The notes under the pieces: model-generated
Seen by the model: the letters and a program-made list of their open reading frames with translations, nothing else
What the model was told of the DNA's origin: nothing
The model's database searches: none
Shown here: positions 54,770 through 64,000 of the stretch, one piece after another
Position numbering within the stretch: position 1 is the first letter of the stretch
How the letters are laid out: the number at the start of each line of letters is the position of its first letter
Assembly (NCBI GenBank): GCA_022495995.1
Contig: JAFEMH010007465.1
Location: 1-64,000 of the forward strand
Reading direction: 5' to 3'
Source of the DNA: Adenophora triphylla var. japonica
Lineage: Eukaryota > Streptophyta > Magnoliopsida > Asterales > Campanulaceae
DNA length: 64,000 nucleotides
Made by a program: the position numbers and the translations under genes

Positions 54770-54799
54770 CATTGCTTTCTTCAAGATCTTCGGCTGCAA

Positions 54800-56070
54800 A
54801 TGCTTATTCTCTACAATGGAAGAGAAAACAGAGGTAAATTTAGAGCCAAGGCCGATAAAGATATTTTTGTTGGGTGTGCTAAACATTCTAAAGCTTTTCG
54901 TGTTTTTAATAAAACTAGTTTAAAAATAGTAGAATCTGTTCATGTCACTTTTGATGAAGATTCTCTTCTTGAGCCACATTTGGCTCCAAATGTTGCTAAT
55001 GATTTTGTTGAGAATAATGAAACAGGTGAAACTTCTAAAACCGCACCTGAACCTCTAGAACCGCAAAATCCAGTAACCTCAACAGATATTCCCCCAAATC
55101 GCAATTTTCAAACCGCACCTGAAGTTCCTACTTCAGATGCAACCGCAAGGGAAGATGTTGAGAATTCACACATTCAACTTATTGAAACTCTTCGTCAAAT
55201 TACTTTCCATGATTTCGCTGAAGGATCTAACGATGTTCCAATTGAAGATCTTCAGCAAACCTCGGTTCAACCAGATTTACTCCCCGAGGTTCGTGAAGTC
55301 AGCACTCACCCTCTCACAAATGTAATTGGTGATCTGTTTTTCGGTGTTCAAATAAGGAGATCGAACTATGACGAGCATACTTCCTTGATATCTCAAATTG
55401 AACCCAATAAAGTTGATGAAGCACTCCAAGATTCCAGTTGGGTTGTTGCTATGCAAGAAGAACTCAACCAATTTGAAAGATGCAAGGTTTGGACATTAGT
55501 GCCTAGACCACATGATCAAGGAGTAATAGGAACAAAGTGGATGTTTAGGAACAAGATGGATGAGAATGGAAGCATCACCAGAAAAAAAAAAGCAAGGTTG
55601 GTTGCACAAGGATATAGGCAAGAAGAAGAAATCGACTACGACGACACCTTTGCTCCAGTTTCAAGACAAGAAGCTATCATAATCTTCTTGGCCTACGCCT
55701 CTTTCAAGCATTTCAAGTTATATCAAATGGAGGTGAAGAGTGTCTTCCTTAACGGTGAACTTCTGGAAACCTTGTTCGTTGCTCAACCTCCTGGATTTGA
55801 AGACTCCAAATTTCCAAATCATGTCTACAAACTCCACAAAGCTTTGTATGGACTCAAACAAGCTCCAAGGGCGTGGTATGAGACTTTATCTAAATTTCTA
55901 CTAAAAAAAGGCTTCAAACGCAGTAAAATCGATACAACTCTATGCATTGCCAAATATAACAATCATTCCTTACTTGTTCAAATTTATGTTGATGATATTA
56001 TTTTTGGCTTTACTAATGAATTACTTTGTAAGAGTTTTGAGAAGCTAATGAAAAGCAAGTTTGAGATGAG
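54800..56070 (+). pseudogene. Element B RT, cut by insertion of element C
   Basis: After an S-, T- and P-rich spacer, RT reads VIGTKWMFRNKMDENGSITR, ARLVAQGYRQEEEIDYDDTF, LYQMEVKSVFLNGELLETLF and VQIYVDDIIFG (catalytic Asp pair). It runs to SFEKLMKSKFEMS at 56070 and then into the LTR of element C; the last dozen residues of the open frame are LTR sequence. RNase H, ORF3 and the 3' LTR of B must lie beyond the window. Confidence 0.92.
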
Positions 56071-57442
56071 TGTTAGGTCCCAAATGGTAGGAATCAGGCT
56101 AGAGGGGGGGTGAATAGCCTGATTAAAACTTTTTGCTAAAACTTGTTTTGAAAAACTCTAGCTCACCGGTAAGTGATTTTGCACAGCGGAAATTAAGTTT
56201 TCAGTTTAGAGAAAAGGCAAACCGGTAAGACAAAATATCATGCAAGTCAAGACAAAGATTATTTCCAAGTAAGACAAACAAAATGAGCAGTAAGTGAAAT
56301 CAATAGGTTGTGACCAGTTGAGAGATTATCAACTGATTACAACTACACAACAGAAAACAAACAAAGCAATAAATGACACATTGTTTGAAGAGGTTCACAG
56401 TGTTAAATAACTGCTACGTCCTCTACCAAGTTTGGTCAGAACATGGATTTGTGAAGGTGCACTACTTTATTAATGGATTCTACCTATTACAAGTTGCAAG
56501 CCAATGATTGAAAGGCTGCTAAACTAGAGGTGACCACTAATGGGTCGTGCTACAATAAAGACCTGGTGTTTTCTAGAGATGTGCTCACAAGGCGAGCCGA
56601 TTTCTCTAGGGTGTAGTGTGTGAATCAATCAATGTGTTCCATAAGTAGTCTAATGGAGGAACACTACGATTGATTGAGGTGCCGAGTGTATAAGTCCTAA
56701 CAGAGATGTCTAGTGAATAAAGGGACTTGCTTTGAATGCTTTGAACTAGAGAATGTGCGGGTTGGTAGTTCAAAGCGGCTCACTCTCAAGAATCATAAAT
56801 GCACCAACCTTCTTCAATGCTCCAGAAAGCTATTTATAGTGAACTTTGAAAAGGAGTCGTTGTCTTTGAAGAGGTTGCAATGATGACTTGGGTGGCGAGG
56901 CATTAAATGGGAAGATCCTTGCATTAAATGCCCGAGATTGGATAGAGAGGATTTCCGAGAGATAGATGGGGCTCTGTGAGTGCGGTTACTTGACATTCTC
57001 AAAGAAGGTGCGATTTGTTGCAGAGATGTCATGTCAGCATGCTTGCTTTACCAACTTTAGCTAAAGTTGATGGCTGGGTGGTTGGGAGCAATTAATGCAC
57101 CGGCAAGCTGCTAACAATCTTGAGGAGTAAGCTATAACCGGTTACATAACAGGTAAAGGATGGACCGGTAACTCAACCGGTAAGATAGGTTAACCAGTAA
57201 AGGAGCTTTGACCGGAAAATGACTTCAACCGGTAACTCACACATTGCTGATGGAAATTCTCTGGTCTTCAAGTCATCAAATCTTGAGAAAAATACATAGC
57301 AAAAACACTGGGCACTAGCACTAAGGGATCCTATGGTACATAGAAAAATTCTATTTTGATCTAACTAAATTAGGGGTCCTCATTAATGCTTGTTATGATT
57401 GGGATTAAGCAATTCTAAGCCTAAGCATATATTTGACTAACA
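56071..57442 (-). repeat. 3' LTR of element C
   Basis: TGTTAG and CTAACA form a 6-bp terminal inverted repeat. GAGGGGGGGTGAATAGCC near the plus-strand start is typical of SIRE-type LTRs read backwards. ACCGGTAA-type words cluster at 57135-57240, and two more lie at 56165 and 56221. The TATA box is at 56830-56838. Confidence 0.92.
56830..56838 (-). promoter_or_regulatory. LTR TATA box of element C
   Basis: Minus strand TATAAATAG, about 300 bases downstream of the ACCGGTAA cluster. Confidence 0.7.
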
Positions 57443-57826
57443 ATCTCCTCCTAATTGCTTAAGTCCAATCACCCTAGGTTAGCATCTTCTTGACTTAGAA
57501 AAAGAAATGATGAAGAGTTTGTCTATATAATATATCATTCCCCAAGTCAAGAGACAACTTGATGCTACCTAAGTAAGCTTACAGAAGTGAAAAATAAAAG
57601 ATTGAAAAGGGGGAAATATTTTGAATGAGACCTGCAAGATATATCGGTTAGAAGCAGTTGGAATATTCAAAATAATTAAAAGTAAAGGAAACTCAAACAA
57701 AACACAAAGTTTAAGGATAAGAGATTCTCATTATGTTGTAGACCGGTGAATGAGGGAAAGAAAGACAAAAACATCATCGGTTACATTCTCAGAGCTGCAC
57801 CGGTAAGAGGCTTGGATCTTGATCGG
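57443..57826 (-). other. Polypurine tract and 3' spacer of element C
   Basis: The minus strand reads GCAATTAGGAGGAGAT directly before the LTR start TGTTAG, a good polypurine tract. The rest up to the ORF3 stop has no gene. Confidence 0.7.
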
Positions 57827-60733
57827 CTAAGGAGCAGCAGCATCTGAAGGAGGATCTGAGGCTTTAGACTTCTTGGATGATTCCTTTGCTTTCTTCTTCT
57901 CTTTCTCATCCCTTTTTCTTTTCTTCCTTTCTTCTCTAACCACCAGGAGCACTTCATTTTTAGCTTTCACTTTGGCTAATTCCATCTCAAGCTCACGGTT
58001 CCTTTCTTGACAACTACTAAGGGCTTCAGCTGTCCTTTTGAGTTCTTCAATGGATCGGTTCAGAATGTCTTTGCCGGAAAGTTGTTGCTCACAAAGGATT
58101 TTGTTGGTTTGCCGAGCCTCATCAAGTTGTAACTGAAGATCTCTGATGACGTTGTCTCTAGCCTTTATATCGGTCAAGAAATTGCCAAGAGACAGAGCAA
58201 TACCAGTCTTCAATAAATCAAATCTTCTCTCATCCTCCTCCTGATTGGACTTAATAAAAGAACGAGCTAACTCAATATTGACTTCAACAAAACCATCAAG
58301 CAAGGCTCTATGAAGATCTGTCAAATCTGAAGCAAGGAGTGGCCTATTCAAATCATCGGTAGGAGGGGTCGGTAAAGGAATGGATTGAGAGACCGGTTGG
58401 CTAGCCGGTAAAGGAGCATCGGTAACTTGAGGCAATTGATCGGCAACTTGGCTATCGGTAATAGGAGAAGATGGATCAGTAAGAGAGGTTGCTGGAGTCT
58501 GATCGGTCCGAGACACTTCACCGGTAGGAGAGATCTCAATCTCCTCATCCAATAATTCCAAGGGAGAGACAGGAGGAGCAATCGGTAAAGGAGAAGCAGA
58601 ATTAAGAGGTTCAAGGGGTTCCAAACTCATCATCTCAGCAAAAGAAAGTTCCAAGAGCTCAGCTGCAATAGGGACTAACGGTAAGATGGCTTGCCGACGC
58701 CTTAGAATGTGAATTACTCTAAGAGCCAGCAGAAGTAATGAAGCTTCTCTAATGTTGCTCCAAGGTATAGGCTTGCCTTTCTTCATCACAGAGAGTCTGG
58801 TCACATTTGGCAATAAGCCAACCATTTTAGTAACATAACCAGACCAATTTAAAAGCCTCAACTCCAGAATTTGAGTGATACGCCCATTGATAGACATATA
58901 CCGGATAAAGAAGTCATCGGTCGAAAGGGTGCTTTCAACCGGTCTGGGGGCAAAAGTTGCATACTGGCCTTGAATCCTGATAAACCGATTGTGTTGCTGA
59001 AGAGAGGAAGGATATTTCTTGTTTGGTTTTGGAGAAGGGAAATCGGTAACCAGTTGTTGCTCATCCTTTCCAGGCATGATTTCTTTGCCTTTGGGAGGAA
59101 TTGGACGCTTCTTAAGCTTCAACACCTTAATCTTCTGATACCGGCGACTTGTCTCACCGGGCCCAAGAGTTTTGGTATATCTAGGAGGAGTATCTTCAGG
59201 AGCAGCTCCAACCTTCATATTTTCCACAACATCAATGAAGGTGGCCATTCTATCTTCTCTCCTTTGCCTCTGAAGCTGATCGGCAATAGATGGAGGCATT
59301 GGAGTGGGCTCAGTAACTGCCTTGCTAAGGATCTTCTCATGAACCTCAAATAGAGGTATTCCATCGGCAGATCGAGGAATAGAAGCTTTGGAGGTATAGA
59401 AATTGAGAGTAGACATGAGATCCTTCTGACGCATACCAGGATCATCATAAACCGGAGGAATAGCTGGGTCATTCTCATCAAAATCAACATCTTCTTCTTC
59501 TTCATAGAAATCAGAAAGAGAGTCTTCATCAAAAATGGGATCAATATCCTCCTCCTGAGCCGGTGAATTGGCTCTAGAAGAGGAAGGAAGAATGACTTGG
59601 CTTACCGATTGACTAACCGGTAGAAGAGATGCTTGAATGGCTTTCTGAGTAGCTAACTCTTCAATGGTTGCTCTTTGACTCTCCTTGAGCTTCTCAGTTT
59701 GCTCGGTAAATAAGCTAGCTGCCAAGGCTTGCTGGAGAAGGATATCATAACCATTAATTGCCTTAACCGGTTCAGCAGATGCAACGGTAAGGGGCTGACT
59801 AACCGGTAAGGGAGAAGCATCGGTAAGGGGCTGAGAAGCCGGTAAATCTTCTCTAACCGATTGAGGTAACTCACCGGTAAGAGGCATCGGTTGAATAACC
59901 GGTAAAGGGCTTGGCCTAATAACTTCTCCTCCTGAAGCAAGAACGGTAACTGGAGAAGTCTCAGTACTACCTCCTCCTACATGTTGCATCGGTAAAGGAG
60001 TTGTAAAGTCAGTACTTATCTTCTCAGATCGATCAATCTCAGCAGCATCTTGGTCATCGGCATCTGAATTACTAGAGTTAGTAGAGCTGGAGCTTGTGAC
60101 TGACTGCTTTGCCCTATCAATGGCTTGAACATCAGAGCCATTAATGTCCTTGAACATTTCTTCAATTTCTTCATCAGGAACAGTAGCCCATTTGTTTTTG
60201 TTGGACTGAATAGAGTTGAAGAAGGCAGAAAGAGAAATATCACCCATACTCTGAAAGTCTCTGTTCAAATCCACCAGATTTTGCACCACATTCATTACAT
60301 TCTTCACGAATTGCCATCTTCTAGGGCCTAAGTTGACAATCTCAGGATCAAAGGAGGGAAGATCGTCTCCCGGTAACTCATATCTTCCAAGCTGATAGGG
60401 ATCAGATTCCTTGAGGGTATCCTGAGCATTGTAGAGAATGGCAAAATCAAACCATACTGCTTGAATCATCATGTCTTACCGGAGCCTGTCCTGAGCCAAG
60501 TAGATGGCATTCCACATAGGAGGCAGCAACTCGAAATACCGATTGTAAATCTTGAGTAGACTATCTCTGGACAATGAGATATCATAGTCACTCAACAAAC
60601 ATGGCTTGGTATAGTAGAGACCATTATCTTCATGGATGTTGTCAAAATCCACATAATCAGATATGTCACCGACTGGGACTGAGTCTTTGTTGATCTCATG
60701 GAATTGCAAAAGCTTTCGAAGGAAATGAGGCAA
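57827..60733 (-). CDS. Element C third ORF, main part
   Basis: Frames 60733-60476 and 60472-57827 are in the same phase and are parted by one TAA, which lies inside a CCGGTAAG motif copy. The protein has an ordered N-terminal part (LLKIYNRYFELLPPMWNAIY, AVWFDFAILYNAQDTLKESD), a long S-, P-, T- and acid-rich middle with repeated LPVSQPLT-type runs, a second ordered part near residues 500-600 (FFIRYMSINGRITQILELRL) and a coiled coil near the C-terminus ending in a K-rich tail (KKRKRDEKEKKKAKESSKKS). No signal peptide, membrane segment or enzyme motif is visible. SIRE-type elements carry such extra ORFs; its role is unknown. Confidence 0.7.
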
Positions 60734-60739
60734 GTGCTC

Positions 60740-61365
60740 AATAGGATATACCCAAGTGGGAGATGGTTCAAAGGTAGGATTGACTAGCCAGGGATTGTAA
60801 TGATAAATGTGAAAGGTTGGATTTCTGATCGGTTTGCAGTGACTTACCGGTCGGGTTGATGATTAACCGGTAAATGGGATTTTGTCGTTAAGAAAGTTGT
60901 GATCAAAAAGTCTTTTGGGAATGAAAGGTATGAAGGTTCCCAAGTCTGTTTCAATTCTCCTTCTTCTCTCAGCATTTTCTTTGGCAATTTGTTTGGAAGA
61001 TTTTGGAATAGGTTTGGATCTCTTGGAAGGGGGAGGAGCTGATTTTAAATTGTGGCTTTTTGCTTTACGGTAGGGGAAAGAATGATAGAGATAGGCTTAT
61101 CATCATCATCATCAGAAGACTCAAGTAGTTTTCTCTTTACTGGCAAAGAAGGTTTGGGAGCAGGAGGAGCACCGGCAAATTGAGCAACCTTTGGCCGGCT
61201 AGAGAGTTTCTTCTTTTGAGCTGGTTTGCCGATTGGTTTACCGGCCCGGTTTCTGGTAGCGAGGTTCAGCGAGACTTACCGGTTGGATTACCGGTGGAAG
61301 GCTCGATCGGCTTACCGGTTGGTTTGCCGGTAGATTCTTTGATGGCTCTAACCATGTCAAACTTG
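60740..61365 (-). pseudogene. Element C third ORF, degenerate middle
   Basis: The reading frame is broken here. In one frame 61380-61265 gives FDKFDMVRAIKESTGKPTGK and PIEPSTGNPTGKSR, a TGKP/TGNP repeat made by the ACCGGTAA motif, then a stop. Further frames give K- and S-rich text. The stretch links 61366-62064 with 57827-60733 and probably belonged to one ORF of about 1400 codons. Confidence 0.5.
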
Positions 61366-62064
61366 TCAAAAGCTTTGCGAAGAGGCGAGGATACTTGGGT
61401 TGATTCTCGAAGCTTGAAGAAGCTGCGGGGATGGATCGAGAGCACGGCTAATCATCAGATAATGACAAGGTTTGGCTTTGTTGGTCTTGGTAGATGGCCT
61501 TTCCTTCTGAAATTTCTTAAAAGCAATTAAAACAATCCGGTAAAGGAAAGCACACCAGTTGAATTCTCCTCCAATAATGATGGCAGCAATGGCTTCCCAT
61601 TGTATCATGGTGATACAATGATGAGAGCCTGACCGGCAAATGAAGCATCGGTCAACGATATCAGCAATGGCATAGAAAACAGCATCAAAACCAGCTTTCT
61701 TGTTTGCTTCACCGGTAACGAAGGGATCAGATCCACGAACCTTTGCCCAAGCATCAATCATATCTTTCATGGAGATAGAAGATGGACCGGAAGAAGAGAG
61801 ATTGGGGAAGGCAGCAGCAATAGTAGCTGGGCTAAAAGTAACAGGAACACCAGCAGCAGTTGAAATAATATTCTCATTCTCATCCACCACACCATTGTCA
61901 AACAATTCATTAACCATCTCATAATAAATGTCTTCATTTCCTTCAGGCATCACGAAAGGAATAACTCCGGCAGCAATGAATAGAGCTTCAATGGCACGGC
62001 CTTCGTCGGAGTCGAAAAAGCTGGAGAGAATGTAACCTCCATAGATGTCTTTCTTAATGGCCAT
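61366..62064 (-). CDS. Element C third ORF, N-terminal part
   Basis: Starts MAIKKDIYGGYILSSFFDSD at 62064. It continues with AIEALFIAAGVIPFVMPEGN, VTFSPATIAAAFPNLSSSGP and GFDAVFYAIADIVDRCFICR, then ITMIQWEAIAAIIIGGEFNW, which resemble the plant-specific domain often seen in third ORFs and in retroelement-derived hypothetical proteins. The last 40 codons look out of frame. The start is well supported, because a splice acceptor TTTGATTCACAG lies directly before the ATG. Confidence 0.7.
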   Translation of the reverse strand: MAIKKDIYGGYILSSFFDSDEGRAIEALFIAAGVIPFVMPEGNEDIYYEMVNELFDNGVVDENENIISTAAGVPVTFSPATIAAAFPNLSSSGPSSISMKDMIDAWAKVRGSDPFVTGEANKKAGFDAVFYAIADIVDRCFICRSGSHHCITMIQWEAIAAIIIGGEFNWCAFLYRIVLIAFKKFQKERPSTKTNKAKPCHYLMISRALDPSPQLLQASRINPSILASSQSF

Positions 62065-62192
62065 CTGTGAATCAAATAATCATTCAAACAAAATAAGTTA
62101 GAATCAAAGAGATTTCTACAAATAATTTTAAGAGTTTAGATGATTCTAGAATTATAAGAAATCTAGGAGTCTTTAGAGTTTCAAAATCATAC
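62065..62192 (-). other. Probable 5'-UTR intron in front of ORF3
   Basis: The minus strand has donor TTCTG/GTATGATT at 62192 and acceptor GATTCACAG at 62065, next to the ATG. The intron is 128 bases, T-rich and free of coding sequence. Confidence 0.5.
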
Positions 62193-62320
62193 CAGAAATC
62201 TCAAGAAGTGAAGAACACAGATGGAGAAGGAGAAGATGAAGTATGAGAGTAAATTGCCGGTTGCCTATAGTTCTTTTAGAGAGAGAGAATCCAGAAATTT
62301 TTAAAATGTGTTTTTGAAAT

Positions 62321-62330
62321 CCTTATATAG
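62321..62330 (-). promoter_or_regulatory. Possible internal TATA box upstream of ORF3
   Basis: Minus strand CTATATAAGG lies 257 bases before the ORF3 start, followed by a purine- and CT-rich leader and the intron. It sits between pol and ORF3, where an LTR promoter is not expected. Confidence 0.5.
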
Positions 62331-62689
62331 GGGACAAAAGAGCGGGAAGATGAAGAGGTGTGTTGGTTAAAACAAAAAGGAGCTTAAACGTTTTTAACTG
62401 ACATGCACAATAATTGACAGTTTTATTTCACGAAATAAAAGATGTGACATTAAAATAGGAACGTGTGTGCAGCAGTTATATCAAAATGTAATAAAGTACA
62501 AAAAGATAACCTTTTTGATAAAAATGAATGATACAGATATTACCTTTTTGATCAATTATTTAAAATTGATCTACTTCTTTTGTATAGGAGCATGGGGAAC
62601 AGGTAAGGGAAAGTACGGTAGGTTGCAGACTGCCGCGGCGAAGGGATTGATGTGACTTGATAGGCAATGATGACAAACGAGCCGGTTAA

Positions 62690-62935
62690 ATACGGATTGC
62701 AAATTTGGATCCGGCCGCAGTTCGTCGGTAAAGGGCAATCGGTAAGGTAGCTAACCGGTCAGGTATCTTGACCGGTAAGAGAGACTTTCATCGGTAAAGA
62801 ACCATCGGATAGAGACACCATTTACCGATCAGGTATGTCGGTAAGAGGACCGGTAAAGGGAGTCTTGCCTTACCGGTAAGGGATACCGGTAAATGAGCAC
62901 TAGCAAGCATCGGTAAACGAGTGAGGTCACCTATG
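62690..62935 (-). repeat. ACCGGTAAG motif cluster between pol and ORF3
   Basis: Nine CGGTAA words and several TTACCG inverses fall in about 240 bases, against an expectation well below one. The cluster lies about 360 bases upstream of the internal TATA box. Confidence 0.85.
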
Positions 62936-62981
62936 ATCTTTGTTGAGAGCTTACACAGATAACAAAGTTAGCACATAATGT

Positions 62982-63940
62982 TTATCGAATATCAATCATG
63001 CCTAGTTCTCCTCTAAGGAATTCAAATCTTTTAATGTCCAATGGTTTTGTTAAGATATCAGCTAATTGATAATCAGTATGGACTTTTAAAAGAACAATGT
63101 TACCCTTTTCAACATGATCCTTGAGGAAGTGGTATTTGATGTCTATGTGCTTAGTCTTTGAATGCATCACAGGATTGTTGGAGACTAAGATAGCTGAGGT
63201 GTTATCACAATAGATAGGACATACTTCTTGAGGAATTTCATAGTCTACTAGTTGTTGCTTCAGCCATAGAATTTGTGAACAGCAACTCCCAGCAGCTATG
63301 TACTCAGCTTCAGTCGTAGAAGTGGAAATTGATGCTTGTTTCTTGCATGACCAGGAAACCAAACGGTTACCCAGAAATTGACAAGTTCCACTAGTACTTT
63401 TCTGTGACCCTACAAGCCTGCAAAATCGGCATACGAATATCCAATAAGTGTAAATGAAGAATCTTTTGGATACCACAAACATAAGTTAGCAGTTCCCAAA
63501 AGATATCTTATAATTCTTTTAACAGCTTGCAAATGAGATTCTCTAGGGTCAGCTTGAAATCTAGCACATACACATACGGCAAACATGATATCTGGCCTAC
63601 TGGCGGTTAAGTAAAGTAGAGAGCCTATCATACCTCGGTAGAGTGTCATATCTACTTTCTTACCGGATTCATCTTTGTCAAGGTGTACATTGGTGGCCAT
63701 AGGAGTGCTTTGAGGATGAGCAGAGTCAAGACCAAATTTCTTGATTAGATCATTGGTGTATTTGGCTTGATTTATAAAAATACCTTCTTGGGTTTGTTTG
63801 ACTTGAAGTCCAAGGAAAAATGTAAGCTCACCCATCATGCTCATCTCAAATTTGCTCTGCATAAGTTTCTCAAATCTCTTGCATAATTTCTCGTTAGTAG
63901 ATCCAAAAATAATGTCATCAACATATATTTGAACTAACAA
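62982..63940 (-). pseudogene. Element C RT end and RNase H
   Basis: Frame 63940-63410 starts with the catalytic VQIYVDDIIFG and continues FEMSMMGELTFFLGLQVKQT and LTASRPDIMFAVCVCARFQA. A shift near 63415 moves to frame 63482-62982 with the RNase H: STSGTCQFLGNRLVSWSCKK, STTEAEYIAAGSCCSQILWL, YCDNTSAI and the end of pol. Upstream codons to 64000 continue RT. Apart from the one shift, it is intact. Confidence 0.92.
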
Positions 63941-64000
63941 TGAATGACCATTATGCTTAGCAATAAATAAGGTGGTGTCGATTTTACCTCGTTCAAACTT

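Larger units (their letters stand above)
56071..64000 (-). mobile_element. Copia element C, SIRE-like, nested in B, 5' part outside window
   Basis: On the minus strand: RT and RNase H (from beyond 64000 to 62982), a non-coding region with promoter-like features, a long third ORF (62064-57827), a purine tract and the 3' LTR (57442-56071). The left end interrupts the RT of B, with ATGAG as the probable duplicated target at 56066-56070. Breaks are fewer than in A or B, so it is the youngest of the three. Motifs on ACCGGTAAG are scattered over the LTR, the third ORF and the spacer. Confidence 0.92.

Noticed and set aside
57135..62935. ACCGGTAAG read as clustered 5' splice donors (GGTAAG)
   Set aside because: Most copies in ORF3 are antisense to the element and many lack the G after TAA, so the shared core is CGGTAA rather than a donor site.

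Overview
The window is nuclear DNA of a flowering plant, probably a eudicot. It is AT-rich, has almost no intact host genes, and is filled with plant-type LTR retrotransposons, Helitrons, hAT elements and Stowaway-like MITEs. I see no complete ordinary host gene, rRNA or tRNA. Host coding sequence appears only as fragments, the clearest being a piece of the N-terminus of the cell-cycle activator CDC20.

Layout. (1) 1-9150, minus strand: a decayed Ty3/gypsy element of the Tat lineage with 5' LTR, tRNA-Glu primer site, gag, protease, RT, Tat-type RNase H and integrase; an antisense coiled-coil ORF lies past pol. (2) 9305-19447, plus strand: a complete 10.1-kb non-autonomous LTR element with a perfect GTTAC target duplication and an exact 19-nt tRNA-Glu primer site. 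It has no gag-pol, and 3.6 kb of its 3' interior is built from six families of tandem repeats. (3) 19928-23850, minus strand: a decayed autonomous Helitron (Rep plus PIF1-like helicase), cut by a (CCA/CTA)n microsatellite that itself holds a small hAT-like MITE. (4) 24973-32055: an orphan first exon and a CDC20 exon on the plus strand, separated by an intron into which a complete 6.3-kb copia element (25352-31674, minus, AATAA duplication) has inserted. (5) 32233-37531: a non-autonomous Helitron with captured exons, a copia gag remnant and nested Stowaway-like MITEs. (6) 37733-39369: a non-autonomous hAT element with an 8-bp duplication. (7) 39590-64000: three copia elements with SIRE-like layout (gag-pol plus a third ORF). 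They are a decayed element A (plus), an element B (plus), and an element C (minus) that has inserted into the RT of B. Between A and B, and inside B, lie two further LTR-like blocks.

The most interesting signal is that several retroelements carry their own short GC-rich motif, repeated many times. In elements B and C the motif occurs both in the LTR and in coding sequence, where it is read in different reading frames and, in C, on both strands. This means it is kept or spread at the DNA level rather than for its peptide. In the LTRs the motifs cluster upstream of a good TATA box. Element C also has what looks like a second promoter (motif cluster, TATA box and 5'-UTR intron) in front of its third ORF.

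Other unusual points are a 186-bp direct repeat whose two copies both end at the base where a Helitron terminus begins, and a copia element that shows no tRNA primer site but has a 15-nt stretch beside its LTR complementary to the LTR itself. Element boundaries supported by target duplications or terminal motifs are precise. Boundaries in the 46-51.6 kb stretch are approximate.
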